Shown here one piece after another: positions 56,197 to 64,000 of a stretch of DNA of 64,000 nucleotides. The position numbers and the translations under genes are program-made. The DNA comes from Pycnopodia helianthoides (lineage: Eukaryota > Echinodermata > Asteroidea > Forcipulatida > Asteriidae): positions 6,652,583 through 6,716,582 of the forward strand of contig CM063258.1 of assembly GCA_032158295.1 (NCBI GenBank). The letters run 5' to 3'. The notes below the pieces were generated by a model, which saw nothing but the letters and a program-made list of their open reading frames with translations, had not been told where the DNA came from and made no database searches. Each line of letters opens with the position of its first letter. The stretch's first letter is position 1.

Positions 56197-56565
56197 CAAA
56201 CCAACGTAGGGCGTGGCTCCCCAGATCAGCAGCGACGACAGCAGCAACGACAGATGCTACACCAGCTGCGACAGCACGTCTCGGAAGCACGCTTCGAGAC
56301 GGGCGAGGCCGTGTCCCAGATCCAGGACGGCATGAACAAGATGGAGTCCCGCCTCAGCCAGTCCAGCATGGACAATGAGGACTGCGTGTTCCAGAGTGGG
56401 AACCCGACCAGTATCTCCGACAAGTATCAGAGCGATACGTTGCGGGCGATGCAGGAGCTGGTCGTCAAACGGCGGCAGAGCGAGCTGGACGAGACGACCG
56501 TCGTCGAGCCCGTGAGGAAAGCCCACGAGGACCTTCCCGCTGAAGTGATGCCGAAGAAACATTGA
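56170..56565 (+). CDS. Terminal coding exon, TRPC-like cation channel C-terminal coiled-coil tail
   Basis: The last coding exon has 131 codons and then TGA at 56563-56565. The acceptor is strong (TTTCTTTGTTCTAG, AG at 56168-56169) and the exon is GC- and CpG-rich against AT-rich flanks. Residues 1-9 are DVVQKLVGR. Residues 19-28 are a Gln/Arg-rich linker. Residues 29-64 form a coiled coil with a/d positions at L30, L33, V37, A40, T44, A47, I51, M55, M58 and L62, including LRQHVSEARFE. In TRPC channels the same order is found: Y-x-x-V-x-x-x-L-V-x-R, a short linker, then L-K/R-Q-D-I-S-x-x-R-Y/F-E, a cytoplasmic helix that tetramerises the channel. Residues 65-131 are a charged, probably disordered tail that I do not recognise (ends MPKKH). 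The pore and ankyrin exons are not visible in the window. TRPC membership is inferred from the motif order; the paralogue is not assigned. An unrelated coiled-coil protein is the main alternative. Confidence 0.72.
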   Translation, partial: DVVQKLVGRQTNVGRGSPDQQRRQQQRQMLHQLRQHVSEARFETGEAVSQIQDGMNKMESRLSQSSMDNEDCVFQSGNPTSISDKYQSDTLRAMQELVVKRRQSELDETTVVEPVRKAHEDLPAEVMPKKH

Positions 56566-57480
56566 CATTTTCACCATCCTCCTTCTCATTTCTATACATA
56601 TTTAGCATCTTCTATGAAGAGATCAAGGGGAAGCATCTTAGCCTTATTTTGCCAGAAGATAAACACGATACAGGTGGATTTTTAAGGGTGTTGGATTTTA
56701 AAGACAATTTTTTTTTCTTTCATACTTTAAATTAAGGGAGCACGCCTTCAATGCATAAGATTTACTTTCATTGTACACTTGGTTTGTAAAGAGAGAAACT
56801 GAAGTTAATCAGTTTGAAATAAGCTGATAAAATCATCCCCTCCCCCCCCCAAGCCCGAAAGAAAAAAACAAACAGTTCCGGAACTAATTACGAGAACCTT
56901 TGTTGTCTTTCCATTGTCAAGTCAGGGTTTCATTGTGCAGGCAATTTGGTCTGATTTCTGATTTGTTTGCCCTTTGAAAAATCAGATAAACTGTGAGTAA
57001 ATGAAACATTTTTAAAACCCTACACCGTATGAACAAGTACATATAGGTCAGCCCTTATGCTAAAAAAAAGAGGTTTTCTACGTTTTTCCAAGGACCAAAC
57101 CAAATATCATGCTTGAATGTGGCAACAATATTTTGTTGATTTTGTACGATTACTCAAGAAGCTCAAAAAAGTCCCCCATAAATAATACTGCGGGTGCACT
57201 CAGAATTGTTTGTATAAATATCGGTGGTTAAAATCAATCTTGACACTTTGTGAAATCAAGCGTAGGGCTTGCGGGATGAGGGATTATGATCGAGACTCGT
57301 GGGAAGTCTCAGGGTAACGGTTTGGGTATCAGACACAAATCCATCTCTAGATTGATCCTTACTCAATAATAGTATGATGACACTGTCATCTGCTGCCCTC
57401 GCAAAGAGGTTACGAGAAGGTTGCTCTTTGGCCCATACTGTGTGCTGCACGTATGCACGCTTTAACTGTTTCGTCATCCT
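56566..57480 (+). other. Probable 3' UTR and downstream unique sequence
   Basis: About 0.9 kb after the stop codon contains no recognised repeat, unlike nearly all of the rest of the locus. A short poly-C run occurs near 56843. I see no convincing AATAAA followed by a U/GU-rich element before the next mobile element begins near 57490. The first AATAAA words (about 57809 and 58686) are in or beyond repeats. The polyadenylation site is therefore not placed. Confidence 0.4.
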
Positions 57481-57489
57481 CTTACCTCT

Positions 57490-57859
57490 AGGGGGCCATT
57501 CAGAAAAAAAACAATGTTAACAAAAATTCGATTTTTGTTTTGACCCAGCCACCCACCCCAAATTTCGATTTTTAAATATTGAATGACTTAATGATATATC
57601 CTATACACTGAAGAACAAAGTAATACCTCAAATGACGCAGATATGTTTGGTCAAAGGTCTCCAACGTCAGTAGTTTTCAATGGCTTTTCCTGGCTTAAAC
57701 AAACAACGATCTGGGCCAGCTGGGTAACTTTTTGTATATATATTTTTTTAATACAAATTGAATTTCGATTTTCAGTTGTTTCTTTTGACCCACCCGCCCA
57801 CAATTTCAATAAACAAAAAATCTAAGTTTTTCAATATTGACGATTCTGAATGGCTCTTA
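57490..57859. mobile_element. Inverted-repeat element (GCCATTCAGAA)
   Basis: GGCCATTCAGAAAAAAAAC ... TTCGATTTTTGTTTTGACCC AGCC mirrored by TTTTGACCCACCCGCCCAC?-type sequence and CGATTCTGAATGGCTC at the right. The inner blocks (GACCCA-C-CACCC) are in direct orientation, so this may be a duplication plus inversion. It may contain the polyadenylation region of the gene upstream. Confidence 0.5.
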
Positions 57860-58373
57860 AGATGGCGGTGGGATGAGGTCAGTGCATAGGGTCTGTAGGT
57901 AGGTATCCTAAAAAAGACATGGTATTTTTCATCCATTAGAATCAAGGTAACCAAAGTGAGGCTCGAAGGGTTTAGCAGTCTGGTCCCCTATTTGATAGAA
58001 TGAGAGTTGTATTCATTATTGCTCCCACAAATAGGGAGTATGACCAATGACGGTGGTAGCAGGCCAGGATCAGCCTCTGATAAAACTCTCTTCTTTTACA
58101 TGTACGGTGTAATGACGGAGGAACCAAATTGGCAAATTTAGAGAACATAGACGGACAAGTCATATTTCTTTCTTTCTTTCTTAAATTCATGTCTAGTTCT
58201 TAACAGGGTAACTTGATCTTCATCATATTTATGGTATGGACTAAATTAATATGACATTGTATATAATATTTATCGACGTATTTGTTTATATGCACACAGT
58301 ACTACTTTGTTGAAATGAATGATATTTAATATTAAAGGGTTATATTGCTGTCAATGTTATTGTAAGATATATC

Positions 58374-58397
58374 AAATATATATATATATATATATTT
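58374..58397 (+). repeat. (AT)n microsatellite
   Basis: About eleven AT units in a strongly AT-rich stretch (58200-58450). Confidence 0.9.
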
Positions 58398-58727
58398 AAT
58401 ATTTTGTTATACATTTTAGGGCCTGAGTATATAAATAGTCAAATGATATAGATAACAGTTTGGATTTATTGAGATCCTAGGTTTGATTGATGTTTAAGTG
58501 GGGGGGGGGTCCTGCAGAATTAGGGTTTTGGGGTGTTTTTTTTTAGCAGCATTTGATCAAAATTTTCAAATGATTTTACGAAAACAATTATCAGAGGCAT
58601 TTTTGAAGGGAAAGTTAAAGTAACATGCTGAAGAACAAAATTGGGTTTTTTTTCGGATATGTCATTCAAATCGTCTTTACAACACAATAAAAAAAAAATT
58701 CCCAATCATCGAGAAAATAATGTTGTT

Positions 58728-58865
58728 AATGGCCTGACGTTTTGACCCTAGCAGACTCTTCCTTCGAGAAAGACTCTGCTAGGATCGAAACGTCAGGCCA
58801 TGAACTACTTTTTGCATTTATACCATAGGTCCTTTTGGTTGGTAAGCAGTTTGCAACAGATAACA
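58728..58865 (+). mobile_element. Repeat J, copy 4, with inverted left arm
   Basis: GGCCTGACGTTTTGACCCTA GCAGACTCTTCCTTCGAGAA AGACTCTGCTAGGATCGAAA CGTCAGGCC: the unit is present head to head, forming a hairpin. Then TTTGCATTTATACCATAGGT CCTTTTGGTTGG. Confidence 0.78.
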
Positions 58866-59811
58866 ATATATTCCCCTAGATCCCTGACTAATACAGAGCT
58901 TTTAAGTTTCAGTAATGTTTTTTATATTTTACCAGGTCCTTCAATTTTATGGAATATGACGTAAAATATTACAAAAAAAACGTCTCGAGAGTAATTTTTG
59001 TTCCAAATATTTTTGTATTTTTCTTATGAGGACATGGTGTACTGGTATTGGTAATTACTGGGGCTTGTTTGGTTGTCAATGTCTCTTGCAAAATGCGCTC
59101 CTTTCTTTAACTTATTGCTAATCACTTTCAAAATGGGCAGCTTAGTCTCTCGCTCAAGCCTGAAACACCCCGATAGTTTTGATGCTACTTATTACATTTG
59201 TCATACAAATTCAAAAGTACTGACGCAACTCCAGTCTGGAAAAGAGCCTAAGGGGTGGCTTTCAACTAACCCATGCATGAAGAGATGCATTTCAGTCTTT
59301 CACTGTTTAATGAATGTATAAATATAGGAATAAGTTACTCAAAACCTTTAGCCTCTGATGTATAGACGATGTGACCTGTGACATCACATGTTTACAAAAG
59401 AGCCACAGAGCCTGGCACGATTTGTACACAGCTCAACGGAAGAAAGCATAAAATCTTATATTGTATGGAGATTGCACTGTCTAATTCTTATCAACTTGTG
59501 ATATGTTGAAAGGGGGCACATCTAAAAACTTGTCCAGCTTTTACTTTCATAACTCTTGGTTTTATGTGGAAATTATGACACAAAATGTCAACTTTCCCAT
59601 AGGACCAGTGTAGTAGCTTGCCTGCCAGAATACTCAAAGAATGTACAAGGTCACACTTATTGTAAACAACGTTCCCATGGTCTATAAGAAGAGGAAGGAT
59701 TTTGAAAAAAGAGCTCTTGCAATTTTAAAATAAGTGGTTTTATGCCCTGCATTTTGGAAACTCATGAAATAAAACTCCACACAGTACTATTGTTGCAAAC
59801 ATTTTGTTAAT

Positions 59812-60790
59812 GGCCTCACATTTCAACCCCAGCAAAGTCTTTGTCAAAGGCTAAGAGACTCTGCTAGCAGTGCTGTACTCGAGTCCCTGTTGTCTGAGTC
59901 CCTGTTGTCCGAGTGGACTTGAGATTTCTTGAGTCCGATCTCGGACTAAAGCTCTCTAGCACTGTCTGCTAGTGTAGACCCCTGAGATCGGTCTCGAGTC
60001 CAATATCAGACTCAAGCTCTCTAGCACTGTCTGCTAGGGTAGAAACTTGAGATCGGTCTCGAGTTCGATACCAGACTCAAGCTCTCTAGCACTGTCTGCT
60101 AGGGTAGACCTGAGATCGGAGTCTCAAGTACCGATCTCGGGACTAAAAGCTCTCTAGCACTGTCTGCTAGGGTAGACCCATTGTATTTGTAGATCAATGG
60201 GTAGACCCCTGAGATCGGTATGGGTCAGATATCGGACTCAAGCTCTCTAGCACTGTCTGCTTGGGTCGAAACCTGAGACCGGACTCGAGTCAAATATTAG
60301 ACTCAAGCTCTCTAGCATTGTAGCAGCATTGTCTGCTAGGGTAGACCCCTGAGATCGGTCTCAAGTCCGATATCAGACTCAAGCTCTCTAGCACTGTCTG
60401 CTTGGGTTGAAACCTGACAGACTAAAGCTCTCTAGCACTGTCTGCTAGGGTCGAAACTTGAGACCAGTTTCAATCCGATATCGGACTCAAGCTCTCTAGC
60501 AGTGTCTGCTAGGGTGAAACTGAGACCGGACTTGATCTAATATCTGACTCAAGCTCTCTAGCACTGTCTGTCAGGGTAGAAACTTGAGACCAGATTCAAT
60601 CCGATATCGACTCAAGCTCTCTAGCACTGTCTGTCAGGGTAGAAACTTGAGACCAGATTCAATCCGATATCGAACTCAAGCTCTCTACTACTGTCTGCTA
60701 GGGTCATAACCTGAGGCTATTAATATAAAGTGTTTGCATTATACCATCGGTCATTTTGGTTGGTAAGCAGCTGTTTGCAAAAGCCAAGTC
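59812..60790 (+). repeat. Tandem array (about 62-base unit) grown inside repeat J
   Basis: About 12 degenerate units with the constant block CTCAAGCTCTCTAGCACTGT CTGCTAGGGT, then GAGATCGG or GAGACCGG and GAGTCCGATATCGGACT. Flanks are repeat J: TTAATGGCCTCACATTTCAACCC on the left and GCATTATACCATCGGTCATTTTGGTTGGTAAGC on the right. CTGCTAGGGTCGAAAC in the units is J sequence. Confidence 0.85.
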
Positions 60791-61592
60791 TTTTTTTGTT
60801 TTCACAAATTGATTTTGAAAGATAATTTTATAATGATAGGAAGGGGGTCCAGTGGGTGTAAAACCACCCTCCCTACCCACCTTTGAGTAGAAAAACAAAA
60901 CAAAAGGTGGAAAGAGAAGATTTTCACAAAGTATGATTTTTAAGTTGTGTTGTTAGTGAGTTTAGTGTTACTCCCATTTTATGTGTTTTTTTTGTATTTT
61001 TGTATTATATATGTTTTTTTCAATTAATTCATTTCAATTAATTTGGGGTTGAACAAAGACAAATTAATAAATGTGGGATTTGAACCCACGTCCCACGACC
61101 TCCGGAATTGTGCCGGTGCTCTAACAACTGAGCTATCTAGCCCTACATCCTGCTCTAGTTTACCCAGTTAGTTTCCCTTGTGGTTTTTTGTTTGTTTTTT
61201 TTTTTTTTTGTAAGTCAATATATGCCTTTATTGTTGGACAAAATTCTGGATGTGTGAGTTTGCTCACAAAATAGCAAAAATGCTGCTTAATATGAGGTGT
61301 TTGTATTCAAAGTGTCTATCCTACTCATTGTTCAGGTTTTATCCCAGTTTCTCCATCCATTGGGTAATTTGGGGGAAATTGGTTTCTATGGTGATGTATT
61401 CGGAATGATATAATTCCCTCTTCAAGATGTACACTGTGGGTTGAGGTTCTACCATTTATTATATACCAGGGTTGGTAAATGCTTATTATGTGTTAAAATA
61501 AAGGCATTCCTTGTTGTCAAACCATTCCTTGATTTCTTTCTCTGTTTTTTTTTTTATTTTTTGGTTTGTCAAACTTCTACCCAGATTTATGT
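60791..61592. other. Non-coding; SINE S3 fragment inside
   Basis: Poly-T runs at 61195-61210 and 61546-61556; otherwise nothing recognised. Confidence 0.5.
61035..61190 (-). mobile_element. SINE S3, partial, minus strand
   Basis: GGGTTGAACAAAGACAAATT..GGGATTTGAACCCACG..GTGCTCTAACAACTGAGCTA TCTAGCCC..GTTTCCCTTGTGGTTTTTTG. Complement gives TAGCTCAGTTGTTAGAGCAC and a B box. Confidence 0.78.
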
Positions 61593-61596
61593 TTAA

Positions 61597-62037
61597 AGGG
61601 ATAGTCTCAGTTCCGAGGCCAGGTGTTTGCTCGGTACACACAATCAGTACCAACGTTTGGGTGTATACACTGTGCACATTTGTAATGAATAAACATAGAG
61701 GGCGCTTGTTATTTGTTCCCTGGATCTCACCAGGGCCCAATTTCATAGAGCTGCTTAAGGAAAATATTGCTTAACAATTGTCTGCTAAGCAGAAATAAGC
61801 AGGATACCAGTCACAAATTGTACATGGACATGGTGTTTTGGCTGGTAGCCTTATTCTCGTAAGCATATTTTTGTTGTGCTTAGCTAGGTTTTGTGCTTAA
61901 GCAGCTCTATGAAATTGGGCCCAGATGTCGGTGAGCCGGAAAATAACACTAGTCACAGCGCCCTCTATGTTTATTCATTACAAACGTGCACAGTGTATAC
62001 ACCCGAGCAAACACCATGGTCTTGGAACCAAGACTAT
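61597..62037 (+). mobile_element. Family F TTAA element, carrying a nested E repeat
   Basis: TTAA at 61593-61596 and 62038-62041. Long inverted arms include GGTGTTTGCTC, TGTATACACTGTGCAC and AATGAATAAACATAGAGGGC on the left and their complements on the right. Repeat E (61733-61922) sits at the centre. Confidence 0.85.
61733..61922 (+). mobile_element. Repeat E copy, nested in family F
   Basis: GGGCCCAATTTCATAGAGCT ... AGCTCTATGAAATTGGGCCC, complete, sitting between the two arms of family F. Confidence 0.88.
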
Positions 62038-62041
62038 TTAA

Positions 62042-62882
62042 AGGGGTGCTCCAAGGTCAAGTTTAGTTTTGTGATCCACTCAAATTTGTAATAGATAGAG
62101 TCCTAAGGAAAATGGGGTAAAAAGTTAAAAGTCTTAATCTCAGTTTAAAAATGATGTAAAATGCCACTGTGTTTGATACCCTTCAAGTGGAATCTCTCGT
62201 CAAAATCCAAAAACGCTTGATGACTTCACATTTCAAAAATATTGTCTGTACATTTTTGTACAGAGAGTTTTCAGTTCATTCCTGAATCTTGATGATCTTC
62301 AATCAAAACAGCATTGAATCTGAGTTTATGACTGGGGCAGAAATTCCTCTTTGGAGTGCACAAATCAATTTGTTTTTTCGCTGTCAGATGAGGTCATGTT
62401 TCAAATTTTGTTCTGAAAGAGTATCAAATAAAATGATATTTTACACTATTCATGAGGTAGAGACTTGTAACTTTTTTTCTGCACTTTCTTAATGACTATA
62501 TCTATTAGTAAATGAGTCCATGACAAAACTAATATTTTGACAAGAAGTAACTATAACTGTAAATAGTAGTAAACTTGCGGGTACAACCATGTGTAAAATC
62601 TCTTTCGGGAGGAGTGTTGGCTCTGAAAAGAGCTGGTTTGGTCTGACGTTTCGAACAGTATACTCTGCTCGTCTTCAGGAGAATGCTGGACTGCTGGTGG
62701 TGTTGCAGCTTAAGTAGAGCTTGTGGGATGCTCTTTTTTTCAGAGCCAACACTCCTCCCAAAAGAGATTTTACACATGGTTGTACCCGCAAGTTTACTAC
62801 TATTTATAGTTATAGTTTCTTCTTACTTTCAACACCATGCGAAGCTTCAAACACCACTTAATATTTTGACCTTGGAGCCCCT
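62042..62882 (+). mobile_element. Family G TTAA element with an internal hairpin
   Basis: Starts AGGGGTGCTCCAAGGTCAAG straight after the TTAA shared with family F. Ends TTTTGACCTTGGAGCCCCT, then CTAA (decayed TTAA, 62883-62886). It contains a large inverted repeat, described separately. Confidence 0.82.
62543..62823. repeat. Long inverted repeat (arms about 97 bases) inside family G
   Basis: AAGTAACTATAACTGTAAAT ... GGAGTGTTGGCTCTGAAAAG (62543-62640) is mirrored by CTTTTTTTCAGAGCCAACAC ... ATTTATAGTTATAGTTTCTT (62727-62823). The loop includes TCTGACGTTTCGAACAGTAT and CTGCTCGTCTTCAGGAGAAT. It looks like an independent foldback element nested in G. Confidence 0.8.
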
Positions 62883-62886
62883 CTAA

Positions 62887-63438
62887 AGGATGTTGCAAAG
62901 TATTGCCACAGCATGCTGTATTTATACATTGGCCTTTACCGTGACCCGACATTATACATGAAAAAACAAACCTGTGAAAAGTTTGTCATCAAAGTGGCAT
63001 GCAAATAATTTTGGGTTGAACAAATTAAAATTGACTAGCACCTGCGAACTCCGGATTAACGTGCAGGCCTCTACCAGCTGATCCAACTAGCCCTTATGTT
63101 GGCAATCTCCCTAACTTGGGGAATATATTTTTTTGGGGGGGTACCAGTCAGAAGCCATTCAACCTGTAACTGTCATGAAACTAGGGATCACACCAAAGTT
63201 TACGATACAACCTGAGAAGTGGTAGGAGAGGGATCACCTGAAACTATTTTCTAAAAATTTAGTTTTTGACGCACAAGATCAAAACTTATTGCTTTACTAA
63301 TTTTATTAAAAATTATAGCATTCCAAACAAAAGCAATTTAAGGGAAGTTTTCCCACCATGAACATATTTATACCATGTGAGTAACGCAAAACTGTGAACA
63401 TGTTTTCACTCTAAAAAATAATTTTAATGCACACACTT
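62887..63438 (+). mobile_element. Family H TTAA-type element, interrupted by a SINE
   Basis: Starts AGGATGTTGCAAAGTATTGC immediately after the decayed TTAA closing family G. It contains ACATGAAAAAACAAACCTGTGAAAAG, as in the other families, and resumes after a SINE (63005-63240). The right end is not certain; the last match is near ACACACTTTAA. Confidence 0.55.
63005..63240 (-). mobile_element. SINE S3, minus strand, nested in family H
   Basis: GGGTTGAACAAATTAAAATT..CCTCTACCAGCTGATCCAAC TAGCCCTTATGTTGGCAATC..GTACCAGTCAGAAGCCATTC. The B box is deleted (..CACCTGCGAACTCCGG). Confidence 0.72.
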
Positions 63439-64000
63439 TAAAAAAAAAAATGGGTTAGCAGCAATAACCACTGACGAGGGGAGATCACTTTTTTCATAAG
63501 CACACACAAATGTCGTGGAATGAACATAAACCACTTGTATAACACGTAATCAGCAGCCCCCCCCCTTCCCCCGCCCCTATGCTCCAGCTGTGATAAACTT
63601 TTCGTGAAATTTGACGAGTGAGGGCGCGCTTCAAGATTTTGGCTAACTTTAATCCATGGTCTGTATCCCAACCTCCTCCGCATTATAAATGAATATGATT
63701 TTGTTTAACTCGAAGTACAGTCCGACTACGCTTTCTCACGCCGGCTGCGCCGATATTTCCTTAAAAGCTCTGCCGATTTAGGTGTATTTCTTTGAAGTTA
63801 GGAAGGTGAGTTTCAATGTTATTTGTTTATTTGTAAAAGCTTTGAAATACAAAGTGCCAATTTTTGAAACCTGTAGATGTAAAGCGGTACATTTCCTTGT
63901 AGGGCCTAACTGTTAAAGGTAAATTTATTATTTTAACGTCACGCACGCATGACGTTGTTGGGGGAACTTCCCGTGGTAGCGCAAACTTGTTAGTCAACTC
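63439..64000. other. Non-coding end of window
   Basis: 63590-63830 is unique, with TTTGAAGTTAGGAAGGTGAGT-like donor-type sequence near 63805, but no upstream exon is defined. Near 63942-63956 ACGTCACGCACGCATGACGT is a near-palindrome. Confidence 0.4.

Larger units (their letters stand above)
57860..59811. other. Non-coding, AT-rich; repeat J copy 4 inside
   Basis: No gene seen. 59073-59321 holds an 82-codon frame without protein-like features. Confidence 0.45.

Noticed and set aside
56257..56589. 110-codon minus-strand frame opposite the last exon
   Set aside because: Shadow of the GC-rich coding exon on the other strand; it lacks splice signals and known motifs.

Overview
The window is animal nuclear DNA, almost certainly from a marine deuterostome and most probably an echinoderm of the starfish type. 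It is AT-rich and has no long open reading frames. It shows consensus splice sites, microsatellites, tRNA-derived SINEs, a LINE tail and very many short inverted-repeat elements. The echinoderm assignment rests on my recollection of several of these repeat families (for example the one starting GGGCCCAATTTCATAGAGCT) and is an inference. No bacterial, viral or organellar genes are visible.

One protein-coding locus can be supported, on the + strand. Its last exon (56170-56565) encodes 131 residues. An upstream exon (46821-46878) has an excellent acceptor and donor and a matching reading phase. Together they read ...NREYKDVVQKLVGR..., then a glutamine-rich linker, then MLHQLRQHVSEARFE... with a clean heptad pattern. 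This matches the C-terminal cytoplasmic tail of TRPC-type calcium-permeable channels: the segment ending in Y-x-x-V-x-x-x-L-V-x-R, followed by the coiled coil with L-R/K-Q-x-I/V-S-x-x-R-Y/F-E. A third candidate exon at 11214-11242 begins with an ATG in good context and ends in a perfect AG|GTAAGT donor. Its phase also fits, and the three exons together would give a 160-residue tail-only protein. Either the channel exons lie upstream of the window and 11214-11242 is an alternative first exon, or this is a short stand-alone tail gene. The introns would be about 35.6 and 9.3 kb.

The rest is repeat-rich intron and flank. The dominant theme is a superfamily of roughly 200-800 bp non-autonomous DNA elements that insert at TTAA and begin AGG/AGA. 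Family A has twelve copies here, B four, C five, and D, F, G, H, O, R and T one or two each. A and B are related along their whole length, and A, B and C share a core segment. Most families carry a perfect or near-perfect palindrome at the centre. Several copies are nested or stacked end to end with single shared TTAA sites (46.9-48.4 kb and 61.6-63.4 kb). A matched occupied/empty site pair (24.19 kb against 49.95 kb) proves the TTAA target duplication inside the window itself.

Other layers are three tRNA-derived SINE families, the 3' end of an L2/CR1-like LINE at 11.56-11.79 kb, several other inverted-repeat families with different target sites, and at least seven tandem arrays (25.0, 36.1, 40.8, 43.0, 48.6 and 59.9 kb, plus a tandem triplication at 55.9-56.2 kb). 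That triplication duplicates the splice acceptor and first bases of the last exon, leaving two dead acceptor copies in the intron. Unique, repeat-poor stretches that may hold regulatory sequence lie at about 9.2-11.3, 31.1-31.6, 40.3-40.7, 51.2-51.9 and 56.6-57.5 kb.
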